The position numbers were made by a program, and so were the translations under genes. Positions 25,240 through 34,210 of a stretch of DNA of 64,000 bases are shown piece by piece. Within the stretch, counting starts at the first letter, position 1, and every line of letters begins with the position of its first letter. The stretch lies in assembly GCF_016887565.1 (NCBI RefSeq), contig NZ_CP069396.1, forward strand, positions 5,438,001 through 5,502,000, given 5' to 3'. This stretch comes from Archangium violaceum. Lineage in GTDB: Bacteria > Myxococcota > Myxococcia > Myxococcales > Myxococcaceae. The notes below the pieces were generated by a model. The model worked only from the letters and a program-made list of their open reading frames with translations. It was not told where the DNA came from and searched no databases.

Positions 25240-26220
25240 TCAGGCCTCGGCGGTGATCACCCACTCGGCGAGCCCCTGGACCAGCTTCCGGGCCTGCTCG
25301 CGCGAAGGCAGCCCGGCGAGCCGGACGAACTCCTCCTGCTCGACGCTCTCCTCCACCTCGCGCTGAAGGGTGCGCAGGGCCTCGCGGCGCGCCTCCTGGA
25401 TGCGCCGCCGCGCCGCCTCGTCCAGCCGGCTCAGGGCCCACGCGTCGATCTCCCAGGACAGCTCGGCGTGCCGCAGCTCGTCCGGAGCGATGCGGGCCAG
25501 GGACTGGCGCACCTCCGAGTCTCCGGCGCACCGGGCCTGCCACCCGGCGAGCAGCGCGCCGAACGTCTCGCGCACGCACCCCTCCACGGCGTTCTCCAGC
25601 GCCAGCCGCTCCAGGGCGCGCGGCTGGAAGGGCTCGACCTCCACGGTGGGCACGGGGGCTCCGTGCCGCTCGGCCAGGGTGCCCATGGCCTGCGCATGCC
25701 GCACCTCGTCCGCGGCGGCGCGGCGGGCCGCGCGCACCAGGCGGGCCGGTGCCCCGTGTGCTTCCAGCTCCCGCGCGAGCCGCTCGAAGGCGGGGACGGA
25801 GGCGGCCTCCAGGTGGGCCATGCTCGCGAACAGCGCCCCGAGCGCGGACACACGGCCGTCCACGGAGCCGTCGCTGAGCAGGCCCTCGGGACGGCGGCCC
25901 TCGCACAGGAAGGTGACGGTACACGTCACCGTCTCGGGCGTGCCGCCATCACCGCTCTGGAGGCTGCAGGGCCCCGGGGGGTTGTCCTGGGGGGCCGCGA
26001 GGACGCACAGCTGCTCGCAGGACGCGCCCGGCTCGGGCGTACCGCCATCGGCCAGTTGGAGGTCCGCGATGCGGAACGTCTGGTTGACCTTGGACGGCTC
26101 GCCCGTGCCTTCGCCCGCGGGGCCGCACGAGCTCGTGTACATGTTGCAACCGAGCAGCGGGAGGGCGGGGGCGGCGAGCAGCAACCGGGCGAGGGTACGG
26201 CGGAGCATCCTGCGGGACAT
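25240..26220 (-). CDS. Ferritin-like (diiron) lipoprotein
   Basis: A 326-aa protein with a lipoprotein signal (MSRRMLRRTLARLLLAAPALPLLGC), a Gly/Pro/Cys-rich linker, and a helical domain with two ferritin-like metal half-sites: a helix with HLEAASVPAFERLARELE paired with EVRHAQAM, and ENAVEGCVRETFG paired with ELRHAELSWE. The paired E...ExxH motifs are those of diiron-carboxylate four-helix bundles. Its role (oxidation, iron handling or peroxide defence at the membrane) is unknown. The start at 26220 is preferred because it heads the lipoprotein signal; an ATG five codons earlier adds nothing. It lies downstream of the kelch lipoprotein on the same strand, 102 bases away. Confidence 0.75.
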   Translation of the reverse strand: MSRRMLRRTLARLLLAAPALPLLGCNMYTSSCGPAGEGTGEPSKVNQTFRIADLQLADGGTPEPGASCEQLCVLAAPQDNPPGPCSLQSGDGGTPETVTCTVTFLCEGRRPEGLLSDGSVDGRVSALGALFASMAHLEAASVPAFERLARELEAHGAPARLVRAARRAAADEVRHAQAMGTLAERHGAPVPTVEVEPFQPRALERLALENAVEGCVRETFGALLAGWQARCAGDSEVRQSLARIAPDELRHAELSWEIDAWALSRLDEAARRRIQEARREALRTLQREVEESVEQEEFVRLAGLPSREQARKLVQGLAEWVITAEA

Positions 26221-26322
26221 GGACACCTCGAGCATTCACGACCTGCCGGCCCACAGGCGCCCGAGAGTCTGTCACATCTCGCGCCGGGGTGAAGCCCCGA
26301 AGCGAGCGCGTCGTTCGCGGGC

Positions 26323-27450
26323 TCAGCGCTTGAAGCGCTCCACGGTGGAGGTCTCGGTGAAGGCCCCGTTGGAGCCGCCGCCCGTCACCAGCACCTCACC
26401 GGTGTGGAGCAGCGTCGCGGCGTGGCCCCAGCGCGACTGCTGCATGGGGCTCGTCGGCAGCCACGAGTTCGTCGACGGATCGTACAGGGCCGCGTTGGCC
26501 GTGCCGTTGCCCGCCACCAGCACCTCGCCCGAGAAGAGCAGCGTCGCGGTGAGATCGCCCCCCGACACCGGGCAGGGGGGCACCGGGAGCCACGTCTCGT
26601 TGTACGGGTTGAACAGCTCCGCCGTGCCAGCGGTGTCGCCACCGACGACCAGCACGTAGCCCGAGTAGAGCTCGACCGCGACGTGGTAGGCGCGCGACTG
26701 CTGCATGGGGGGCGCCGGCGTCCAGGTGTCCGTGGCCGGGTCGTACAGCTCCGTCGAGTTGCCCGGGCCGGACCACGAGCCGCCCGTCACCAGCACCTTG
26801 CCCGAGAAGAGGACCGTGGAGGTGTGGCCCTCGCGCTTCTCGTTCATGTAGCTGGCGATGCTCCAGGAGTCCGTGGCCGGGTCGTACACCTTCGCGTCCC
26901 GCGTGACATGGATGGAGCCGTAGTTGCCGCCCGTCACCAGCACCTTGCCCGAGTCCAGCAGCACGGCGGAGTGGCCGATCCGGCCTCCCAGGGTATTGGC
27001 CGTGTTGTTCCACGTATCCGTGGCCGGGTCATACACCTCCGCGGTGTCGGGCAGCCCGGGGCCCGCCGACGAGATGTGGCGGCCACCGGCGACCAGCACC
27101 TTGCCCGACGCGAGCAGCGTCGCGGTGTGGTCGTAGCGCGACTTCTTCATGAACCCCGCGGGGCGCCAGCTGTCCGTGTACGGGTTGTAGAGCTGCCCGC
27201 GCACCACGGTGCCCGCGCTGTCGTAGCCGCCCGCCACCAGCACCTCGCCCGAGTTGAGCAGGGTGGCGGTGTGGGACTGCTCCTCGGTGAACATGGGCCT
27301 GTTGCTGCTCCAACCTCCCAGTGTGGTGAGGGCCGACTCGTGCGTCTTCAACGCGGCGTCGGAGGCCGGCGCGGGGGCCTCGGGCTGGCAACCCGTGACG
27401 AGCGAAACGACACCGGCCATCAGCAATGACAAACGAAGCGTCTTCTGCAT
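26323..27450 (-). CDS. Kelch-repeat lipoprotein
   Basis: A 375-aa protein with a lipoprotein signal (LSLLMAGVVSLVTGC) and seven kelch repeats. Each has a W, an M..SR..H-type strand and the core (S/T)G.VLV.GG (seen at SGEVLVAGG, SGKVLVAGG, SGKVLVTGG, SGKVLVTGG, SGYVLVVGG, SGEVLVAGN, TGEVLVTGG). Seven repeats make one complete beta-propeller. Such surface lipoproteins are common in myxobacteria; binding partners are not known. The ATG at 27450 starts the signal peptide, and upstream in-frame sequence is non-coding in character. Confidence 0.8.
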   Translation of the reverse strand: MQKTLRLSLLMAGVVSLVTGCQPEAPAPASDAALKTHESALTTLGGWSSNRPMFTEEQSHTATLLNSGEVLVAGGYDSAGTVVRGQLYNPYTDSWRPAGFMKKSRYDHTATLLASGKVLVAGGRHISSAGPGLPDTAEVYDPATDTWNNTANTLGGRIGHSAVLLDSGKVLVTGGNYGSIHVTRDAKVYDPATDSWSIASYMNEKREGHTSTVLFSGKVLVTGGSWSGPGNSTELYDPATDTWTPAPPMQQSRAYHVAVELYSGYVLVVGGDTAGTAELFNPYNETWLPVPPCPVSGGDLTATLLFSGEVLVAGNGTANAALYDPSTNSWLPTSPMQQSRWGHAATLLHTGEVLVTGGGSNGAFTETSTVERFKR

Positions 27451-27745
27451 GGACACCACTCCCTGGGGTAGGTCGCGGCCCCCACGGCCCGGGCTCGCGC
27501 GAGGGCAGACTAGAGGGAAGGCTCTGGCATGCAAGGCAATTGGTAGTACCTGGAAATTCTCGCTCTCCAGGAGTGCCCCGGCACTAAAACGGGCCCACAT
27601 GCAACCCCCCGGTGACGCCTGCCTGTCCGCCCCATCCTTTGCTTGACATTCCCTCCCCCCCCGGGGTTAGTTAGTTTGCGTTCACTAACTTATCTCGGGC
27701 CGAGGAAATACCCCTCCATGAGGGGCACGGCGACGGGAGCACGGT
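27451..27745. other. 295-base divergent intergenic region between kelch and RND genes
   Basis: No gene is supported. It must hold promoters for both neighbours. On the plus side a TTGACA and a TetR-style inverted repeat are listed separately. The stretch 27520-27640 is less GC-rich than its surroundings. I saw no clear minus-strand promoter for the kelch gene. Confidence 0.6.
27643..27690 (+). promoter_or_regulatory. RND operon promoter with TetR-type operator
   Basis: TTGACA at 27643-27648 is a perfect -35 box. Seventeen bases later the -10 region (GTTAGT, weak) merges with an inverted repeat: AGTTAGT (27669-27675) and ACTAACT (27684-27690), separated by eight bases. The size and the TTAG...CTAA look are those of TetR-family operators that repress efflux genes. 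No TetR gene lies in this window. Confidence 0.55.
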
Positions 27746-28870
27746 ATGCGGAAACTTCATCGACAGGGCAGGACGGGCACGGCGCCGGTGTACAAGGTGC
27801 TGGTGGCGGGTGGGCTGGTGCTGACGCTGGGCGCTGGCTGCGGAACGCGGGTGGACGCCGCGCAGAGCAAGAAGGGGCAGCAGCAGGCCTCGGCGCAGGA
27901 GTCCGCGGTGAAGGCGGACACGGTGCAGGTCGGCGAGGCGAAGGTGCCGCGCTTCCTCACGCTCACCGGCTCCCTGTCGGCGTTCGAGGACTCGGACGTG
28001 GCGGCCGGTGCCATGGGCAAGGTGGTATCCGTGCACGTCGAGCGCGGCTCGGTGGTGAAGAAGGGCGACGTGCTGGTGAAGCTCGATGGGCGCTCGGCCA
28101 CGGCGAGCCTCGAGGAGGCGCGGGCCCAGCTCTCCCTGGCGAAGTCCCAGCAGCAGCTGGCCGACGCCGACTGCGCGCGCAGCGAGAGGCTCTCCAAGGA
28201 GGGCAGCATCTCCTCCGCGGATTTCGACCGCTCCCAGGCCCAATGCCGCAACGCGGCGGCCCAGGTCGCCTCCGCCACCGCGCGCCTGTCCATGCTGGAG
28301 ATCAGCATGACGGATACCACCATCCGCGCCCCCTTCGATGGGGTGGTGTCCGAGCGCGTGGTGTCCGTGGGTGAGTACGTCCGGCAGGACTCGAAGGTGG
28401 TGACGCTGGTGGCGTTGGATCCGCTGCGGCTGTCGCTCACCGTGCCGGAGTCCTCGGCGGCCTTCATCCAGAAGGATCAGTCGGTGGAGTTCACCCTGAC
28501 GGCGGCGCCCAACGTGGTGCACAAGACGAAGGTGTCCTTCGTGGGCGCGGGCCTGCGCAACGGCACCCGGGACCTGGTGGTGGAGGCGCTCGTGCCCAAC
28601 AAGGACCGCGCGCTGCTGCCGGGCCAGTTCGCCACCGCGAAGGTGCAGCTGGGCGAGCAGCAGTTGCCGGTGGTGCCGCGCTCGGCGGTGCTGGAGGACG
28701 GCGCGCGCCGCAAGCTCTTCGTGGTGAGCGACGGGCGGCTGGAGGAGCGCTTCGTCCAGGTGAGCGAGTCCTCCTCGGATTCGCTGGGTGTGATGGCGGG
28801 CGTGCGCGTGGGCGAGCGCGTGGTGGCGGTGGCGCGGGAAGACCTGCGCGACGGCCAGAAGCTGCAGTAG
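27746..28870 (+). CDS. RND efflux periplasmic adaptor (membrane fusion lipoprotein)
   Basis: A 374-aa HlyD/AcrA-type adaptor with a lipoprotein-like signal (about residues 20-35, ending LGAGC). The lipoyl half-motifs flank a coiled-coil hairpin: GAMGKVVSVHVERGSVVKKGDVLVKLD on one side and IRAPFDGVVSERVVSVGEYV on the other. The hairpin between is rich in Gln/Ala/Glu (about residues 110-180), and a beta-barrel and membrane-proximal domain follow. It links the inner-membrane pump to the outer-membrane channel. It is first in a three-gene operon, 15 bases before the pump gene. A TetR-type operator lies over its promoter. Confidence 0.9.
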   Translation: MRKLHRQGRTGTAPVYKVLVAGGLVLTLGAGCGTRVDAAQSKKGQQQASAQESAVKADTVQVGEAKVPRFLTLTGSLSAFEDSDVAAGAMGKVVSVHVERGSVVKKGDVLVKLDGRSATASLEEARAQLSLAKSQQQLADADCARSERLSKEGSISSADFDRSQAQCRNAAAQVASATARLSMLEISMTDTTIRAPFDGVVSERVVSVGEYVRQDSKVVTLVALDPLRLSLTVPESSAAFIQKDQSVEFTLTAAPNVVHKTKVSFVGAGLRNGTRDLVVEALVPNKDRALLPGQFATAKVQLGEQQLPVVPRSAVLEDGARRKLFVVSDGRLEERFVQVSESSSDSLGVMAGVRVGERVVAVAREDLRDGQKLQ

Positions 28871-28885
28871 GCGAGGACACCTCTC

Positions 28886-31800
28886 ATGCAATGGCTAGCC
28901 AGTATCTGTGTCCGTAAGCCCGTCTTCGCGACGGTGCTCATCCTGCTGATCTGCGTGCTCGGCATCGCCGGGTACGTGAAGCTCACCGTCGACCGCTTCC
29001 CCAAGCTCGACTTCCCCACCGTGGTGGTGATCACGCGCCTGCCCGGCTCCTCTCCCGAGGAGATGGAGACGGACGTCACCGAGAAGGTCGAGGAGGCGGT
29101 CAATACCATCTCCGGCATCGACGAGATGTCCTCCATCACCGCGGAGGGCGTCAGCCAGGTCATCGTCACGTTCGTTCTGGAGAAGAACGTGGACGTGGCC
29201 GTGCAGGAGGTGCGCGACCGCATCAACCAGATCACCTACGAGCTGCCGCGCGACGTGGAGACGCCGCTGGTGCAGAAGTTCGATCCGGACGCCGTGCCGG
29301 TCATCATCCTGGCGGTCCAGGGTGAGAAGCCCGTGCGCGAGCTCACCGAGTACGCGGACCGCGTGCTGCGCCGCCGGCTGGAGACGGTGCCGGGCGTGGG
29401 CCAGGTGTCGCTCATCGGTGGCCGCAAGCGCCAGGTGAACGTGTGGATGGACCCGGTGAAGATGCGCGCGGCGGGCGTGAGCTCGGCGGACGTGCAGCGG
29501 GCGCTGTCCGGGCAGAACATGTCGATGCCGGGCGGAAGCATCGAGACGGGTCCGGAGCGCCTCACCCTGCGTCTGCGCGGGCGCGTCTCCAGCGTGGAGG
29601 AGCTGGGCCAGCTCGTGCTGCGCGAGAGCAACGGCCACATCCTGCGCGTGCAGGACGTGGCCCGGGTCGAGGACGGCCAGGTGGAGGCGGACACGGCGGC
29701 CGTGCGTGATGGCAAGCCGGCGGTGCTCCTGTCCATCCGCAAGCAGTCCGGTGAGAACACCGTGGCCCTGGTGCAGGAGGTGCGCCGCCGCGTGGGTGAG
29801 CTCAGCCAGACGCTGCCGGCGGGCTACTCGCTGGAAGTGGTGCGCGATAACTCGGAGACCACCATCACCAGCGTGAACGCGGTGAAGGAGCACCTGCTGC
29901 TGGGCGGCGTCTTCGCCGCGCTGGTGGTGCTGCTGTTCCTGGGCAGCTGGCGCAGCACCCTCATCGCCGCGCTCGCCATTCCCACCTCCATCATCGGCAC
30001 CTTCGCGCTGATGAACGCGGCGGGGCTCAACCTCAACACCATCAGCCTGCTGGCGCTCGCGCTGGCGGTGGGCATCGTCATCGACGACGCCATCGTGGTG
30101 CTGGAGAACATCCACCGCTTCATCCACGAGAAGAAGCTCAAGCCCTTCCCGGCGGCCATCCTGGCCACGAAGGAGATCGGCCTCGCGGTGCTCGCGACCA
30201 CGCTGTCGCTCATCGCGGTGTTCCTCCCGGTGGCCTTCATGGGAGGCATCCCCGGCCGCTTCCTGAGCAGCTTCGGCTGGACGATGGCCTTCTCCATCGC
30301 CGTGTCGCTGCTGGTGTCCTTCACGCTCACGCCCATGCTGTGCGCGCGCTGGCTGGTGGGGGGCTCCGCGGCTCCTGATCACGGCCACCACCGCAAGCCG
30401 CTGCTCGAGCGCGTCACCGACGTGGTCTACATGCCCCTCGAGCGCGCCTACGAGCGCGCCCTGCGCTGGGTGATGGCGCACCGCTGGGTGATGGTGGTGG
30501 CGTCGGTGGTCACGCTCGGCTCCTGCATGCCCCTCATGAAGGCGGTGCCCACGGGCTTCCTCCCCAAGAGCGACGAGGCCCAGTACCAGGTGACCATCCG
30601 CATGCCGGAGGGCACCAGCCTGGACTCCACCCTCCTGGTGTCCGAACGCGTGGCGCGGGAGATCCGCGAGAAGATGCCCGAGTTGACGCGCTCCACGCTC
30701 GTCACCATCGGCGACAGCGCGGACAAGACCCCCAACGTGGCCGGCATCTTCGTGAGGATCGTCGACCCGGATCAGCGCCAGGAGACCCAGGACGACATCA
30801 TGAACCGGGTGCGCCAGGAGATCACCTCCAAGCTGCCCAAGCAGTACCGGGTGAGCGTGTCCAACGCGCCCCTCTTCAGCGGCGCCGGCACGCAGGCCGC
30901 GGTCCAGTACGTGGTGACGGGCCCCGACTTCGACGAGCTGGGCAAGCAGGCCAGCGTGCTGCTGGAGAAGATGAAGCAGATCCCCGGCGTGGTGGACGCG
31001 GACAGCAACCTCATCGTCGGCAAGCCCGAGGTGAGCGCGTACATCGACCGCTCGCGTGCCGCGGACCTGGGCGTGCAGGTGCCCGACGTGGCCAGCACCC
31101 TGCAGATGCTGGTGGGCGGCTTCGACGTGTCCACCTACGTGGAGAACGGCAACCTGTACGACGTGCGCCTGCGCGCCGAGCCGGGCTCGCGCGACAGCGT
31201 GGAGGCGCTCGGGCAGGTGACCGTGCCCTCCATGCGGCTGGGCGCCGTGCCCCTGACGGACGTGGTGAAGCTGCAGCACGAGGAGGGTCCCTCGCAGATC
31301 AACCGCATGAACCGCCAGCGGCAGATCATGCTCTCGGCCAACACCGCGCCGGGCGTGAGCACGGGTACGGTCGTGGAGCAGTTCAACAAGGTCATCGAGG
31401 AGACGAAGCTGCCGGCCGGCTACGTGGCCAAGCCCGCGGGTCAGTCCCGCGAGATCGCCCGCACGGCCATCAACTTCCTCATGGCCTTCGCGCTGGCCTT
31501 CATCTTCATGTACCTGATCCTCGCCGCGCAGTTCGAGTCGTGGATCCACCCCATCACCATCCTCGTCTCCCTGCCGCTCACCGTGCCCTTCGCGCTGGTG
31601 TCGCTGCTCATCTTCAGGCAGTCGCTCGACCTGTACTCGATGCTCGGCCTGCTGGTGCTCTTCGGCGTGGTGAAGAAGAACTCGATTCTGCAGATCGACC
31701 ACACCAACCAGCTGCGGCGCGAGGGTCTGCCCCGGCTGGAGGCCATCGTCCACGGAAGCAAGGACCGGTTGCGCCCCATCCTCATGACCACCCTGTCCTT

Positions 31801-32083
31801 CGTGGCGGGCATGATTCCCCTGCTGCTGTCCAAGGGCGTGGGCGCGAGCTTCAACCAGGCCACCGCGGGCGTGGTGGTGGGTGGTCAGACGCTGTCGCTG
31901 GTGCTCACGCTGTTGATGACGCCGGTGGTTTACTCGCTGTTCGATGACGCCTCGGCATGGTTCAGCCGCAAGTTCGGCTCCAAGCGCTCGCCCGAGGAGA
32001 CGGGCGAGGCCGAGGTAGCCCGGGCCTACGGCGGTGGTCACCTGACCGAGCTGCGGCCCTCGAATGATCAGGAGGCGGCATGA
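28886..32083 (+). CDS. RND efflux inner-membrane pump (HAE1/AcrB type)
   Basis: A 1065-aa transporter with the twelve-helix RND layout and two large periplasmic loops. The proton-relay aspartates are in TM4 (ALAVGIVIDDAIVVLEN), and the repeated motif occurs in the second half (MLGLLVLFGVVKKNSILQIDH, with VKKN in place of the AKN seen in AcrB). The N-terminus (FPKLDFPTVVV...PGSSPEEMETDVTEKVEE) matches hydrophobe/amphiphile exporters, not the metal (HME) branch. It exports drugs, detergents or lipids with proton influx; the substrate is not predictable. The ATG follows AGGA, and its stop overlaps the channel gene start (ATGA). Confidence 0.93.
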   Translation: MQWLASICVRKPVFATVLILLICVLGIAGYVKLTVDRFPKLDFPTVVVITRLPGSSPEEMETDVTEKVEEAVNTISGIDEMSSITAEGVSQVIVTFVLEKNVDVAVQEVRDRINQITYELPRDVETPLVQKFDPDAVPVIILAVQGEKPVRELTEYADRVLRRRLETVPGVGQVSLIGGRKRQVNVWMDPVKMRAAGVSSADVQRALSGQNMSMPGGSIETGPERLTLRLRGRVSSVEELGQLVLRESNGHILRVQDVARVEDGQVEADTAAVRDGKPAVLLSIRKQSGENTVALVQEVRRRVGELSQTLPAGYSLEVVRDNSETTITSVNAVKEHLLLGGVFAALVVLLFLGSWRSTLIAALAIPTSIIGTFALMNAAGLNLNTISLLALALAVGIVIDDAIVVLENIHRFIHEKKLKPFPAAILATKEIGLAVLATTLSLIAVFLPVAFMGGIPGRFLSSFGWTMAFSIAVSLLVSFTLTPMLCARWLVGGSAAPDHGHHRKPLLERVTDVVYMPLERAYERALRWVMAHRWVMVVASVVTLGSCMPLMKAVPTGFLPKSDEAQYQVTIRMPEGTSLDSTLLVSERVAREIREKMPELTRSTLVTIGDSADKTPNVAGIFVRIVDPDQRQETQDDIMNRVRQEITSKLPKQYRVSVSNAPLFSGAGTQAAVQYVVTGPDFDELGKQASVLLEKMKQIPGVVDADSNLIVGKPEVSAYIDRSRAADLGVQVPDVASTLQMLVGGFDVSTYVENGNLYDVRLRAEPGSRDSVEALGQVTVPSMRLGAVPLTDVVKLQHEEGPSQINRMNRQRQIMLSANTAPGVSTGTVVEQFNKVIEETKLPAGYVAKPAGQSREIARTAINFLMAFALAFIFMYLILAAQFESWIHPITILVSLPLTVPFALVSLLIFRQSLDLYSMLGLLVLFGVVKKNSILQIDHTNQLRREGLPRLEAIVHGSKDRLRPILMTTLSFVAGMIPLLLSKGVGASFNQATAGVVVGGQTLSLVLTLLMTPVVYSLFDDASAWFSRKFGSKRSPEETGEAEVARAYGGGHLTELRPSNDQEAA

Positions 32084-33342
32084 TTGCCCTGCTCGCACTG
32101 ACACTGACCGTGAGCGCCGCGACGCCGGTGCTCACCCTGGATGAGGCGCTCCAAGCCGCGCGCGACAACAACCTGGACCTGCAGGTGGCGCGCGCCCGGC
32201 TGGAGCAATCGAGGCTCCTGTCCAACCGGGCGTGGGCGGCCTACCTGCCCACGGTCTCCGTGGGCGGCAGCTACACCCGTAACTCCAACGAGGCGGTGGT
32301 GGCGTTGCCCGGTGGGCCGGAGATCGTCATCCAGCCGTACGACCAGTTCGCCGCCCAGGCGGAAATCCGGCAGGCGATCCTCGCGCCGTCCCTGATTCCC
32401 GCCATCCGCAACGCGGGCATCGCCGAGGACGTGGCGGAGCTGAACACGGAGAACGCGCGGCGGGAGATCCTCTTCGCCGTGGCCCAGGCCTACTTCGGGG
32501 CCGCGAGCTACCAGGAGGCCATCCGCGCCGCGGAGTTCCTGCTGCAGGTCAACCAGGCGCGCGAGCAGGACACGCAGAAGCGCTTCGACGCGGGCACGGT
32601 GACGCGGGTGGCGCTCCTCCGGGCGCAGCTCGACCGGGCGCGCGCCGAGCAGGACCTGGTGCGGGCCCGCAACGCCTTCGCCTCCTCGCGGCTGGCGCTC
32701 GCCACGCTCATCCAGCGCAACGCGGACTTCTCGCTGCAGTTGCCGCCGGTGCCACAGGTGCCGGCCGAGAGCGACGAGGAGCTCATCAAGCAGGGTCTGG
32801 AGCAGCGGCCGGACGTGGCCGCCGCGCGGCGCAACCTGGATCTGGCCATGGGCCGCCGCACGGGCGTGTGGTTCTCGTACGCTCCCTCGGTGGGGTTCTC
32901 GGGTGTCTACCGCCTCAGCAACGCGGCGGGCTTCACGGGGCAGAACGACTCGTGGGCGTTGACGCTCAGCGCGCAGTGGACGCTGTGGGACGGCGGCATC
33001 CGGGAGATCAACCTGCGCGAGGAGTCCGCCCGCGTGGCGGAGGCCTCGGCGCAGCAGAAGCAGGCGGAGGCGCGCACGGTGGAAGAGGTGTCGCGCGCCC
33101 GGCTGGACTACGAGAACGCCAAGGCCAACCTGTCCAAGGCCGAGGAGGCCCTGGCGCTGGCGCGTGAGACGCAGCGTCTCACGGAGATCAGCTTCAAGGC
33201 CGGTGTGGCCACCTACCTGGAGGTCGCGGACGCCAACTCGGCGCTGACGAACGCCGAGGTGGGTGCCATCTCCGAGCGCCTGCAGACGTCGCTGTCGGCC
33301 CTGCGCCTGCTCCGGGCCGCCGGGCTCTTCATGAAGGAGTAG
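32080..33342 (+). CDS. Outer-membrane efflux channel, TolC family
   Basis: A 420-aa TolC-like protein: signal peptide (residues 1-15), then two outer-membrane-efflux repeats of long helices (LDEALQAARDNNLDLQVARARLEQS and, later, ELIKQGLEQRPDVAAARRNLDLA), with beta-strand segments of the barrel between (LPTVSVGGSYTRNS; APSVGFSGVYRLSN). It forms the trimeric exit duct for the preceding adaptor and pump. Its ATG overlaps the pump stop. A GC-rich hairpin follows its stop and separates it from the convergent DUF2378 gene. Confidence 0.92.
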   Translation: MIALLALTLTVSAATPVLTLDEALQAARDNNLDLQVARARLEQSRLLSNRAWAAYLPTVSVGGSYTRNSNEAVVALPGGPEIVIQPYDQFAAQAEIRQAILAPSLIPAIRNAGIAEDVAELNTENARREILFAVAQAYFGAASYQEAIRAAEFLLQVNQAREQDTQKRFDAGTVTRVALLRAQLDRARAEQDLVRARNAFASSRLALATLIQRNADFSLQLPPVPQVPAESDEELIKQGLEQRPDVAAARRNLDLAMGRRTGVWFSYAPSVGFSGVYRLSNAAGFTGQNDSWALTLSAQWTLWDGGIREINLREESARVAEASAQQKQAEARTVEEVSRARLDYENAKANLSKAEEALALARETQRLTEISFKAGVATYLEVADANSALTNAEVGAISERLQTSLSALRLLRAAGLFMKE

Positions 33343-33364
33343 GGGGCCGACAGGCCCTCGGTCC

Positions 33365-33391
33365 GGGCCCCGCTCCTGGCGGGCGGGGTCC
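33365..33391. terminator. GC-rich hairpin between convergent genes
   Basis: GGGCCCCGC (33365-33373) pairs with GCGGGGTCC (33383-33391), nine pairs including one G-U, with a nine-base loop. It lies in the 49-base gap between the TolC-like gene and the DUF2378 gene, which run towards each other. It could stop both, although no T-run follows. Confidence 0.5.
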
Positions 33392-34018
33392 TCAGTCCCA
33401 CGTCATGTGGTACTCGGTGTCGAGCGGACCGATGGGGTGGGCGGTGATCTTGAAGCCCTTCACCTTGGCGGCCTCGAACGTGCCCTGCATGCCGCCTTCC
33501 GTATAGGCGCGGGGCATGAAGTCTCGCTTGTAGGTGAGCACGGCGCTCCGGGGCCCCGTCAGGTGCGTGGAGACCTCCGCGCTCTTCCACGTGGTGTGGA
33601 ACGCCGAGGGCATGGTGTCGAGCAGCCGGGCCGGCCCTCCCCGCGACAGCAGCAGCACGGCCCTTCCCGCCGTGGACGAGTAGAAGCTCATGGCGGACTG
33701 ATAGCCCATCTGCCACAGCGCCTTCTCGGTGCTCCCGTACTTCTTCGCCAGGAGCTCCGCCGCCGTGTAGGTCATCTCGATGAGCGAGCGGAAGGGGTAG
33801 TTGAAGTAGTCCATGAAGCGCCCCTCGTGCGCGACCTCGAGGCAGCGCTCGACCGCGTGCTCGTCACCCAGCTGCCGCACCACCTCCAGCACGCTGTTGA
33901 ACACGACGCCCCGGATGCTCTCCGCAGGGTCGATGAGGGACAGGCGCCACTCCAGCTCTTCCCGCGAGCCGGGGGACATGGTTGGGCTGCTGAGACTCCG
34001 GCTTTCCATGTGCGTCAC
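33392..34018 (-). CDS. TIGR02265 (DUF2378) family protein
   Basis: A 208-aa soluble protein without signal or membrane segment. It matches the myxobacteria-specific TIGR02265/DUF2378 family: RGVVFNSVLEVVRQLG near the start, then a FMDYFNYPFRSLIEMTYTAAELL helix, a segment ALWQMGYQSAMSFYSSTAGRAVLLL, and a C-terminal beta-rich half (VLTYKRDFMPRAYTEGGMQGTFEAAKVKGFKI). The family has many paralogs in M. xanthus and no assigned biochemical function. An alternative start is the ATG three codons in. About 190 bases separate it from the DUF4350 gene on the same strand, so it probably has its own promoter. Confidence 0.8.
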   Translation of the reverse strand: MTHMESRSLSSPTMSPGSREELEWRLSLIDPAESIRGVVFNSVLEVVRQLGDEHAVERCLEVAHEGRFMDYFNYPFRSLIEMTYTAAELLAKKYGSTEKALWQMGYQSAMSFYSSTAGRAVLLLSRGGPARLLDTMPSAFHTTWKSAEVSTHLTGPRSAVLTYKRDFMPRAYTEGGMQGTFEAAKVKGFKITAHPIGPLDTEYHMTWD

Positions 34019-34210
34019 CGTTCCGCCTGAAGGGCCCGGCTGGGCAGGCCTTCAGAGGGGCCCGAAGGCCCGAGAGTGAGAGACCACTCCCCCCTCGACG
34101 AGACTACTCCGTTGGACCGTGGGACTGTAAGAGGGGTCTCTGGGAAGGTGGTGGAGACGTCCTCTCCCAGGCACTTCCGCCTCTCATGGCTGGTTGCTGT
34201 GTAGGGCGTT

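Noticed and set aside
23899-26292. 797-codon plus-strand opening across two minus-strand genes
   Set aside because: It spans the oxidase and ferritin-like genes in antisense and lacks any motif.
28895-32104. 1069-codon opening on the minus strand opposite the RND pump
   Set aside because: His/Arg/Gly-rich antisense of a clear AcrB-type gene; no family features.
27746-33342. Heavy-metal (CzcA-type) RND assignment
   Set aside because: The pump's N-terminus and TM4 text fit the HAE1 drug-exporter branch, and no metal-site motif was seen.
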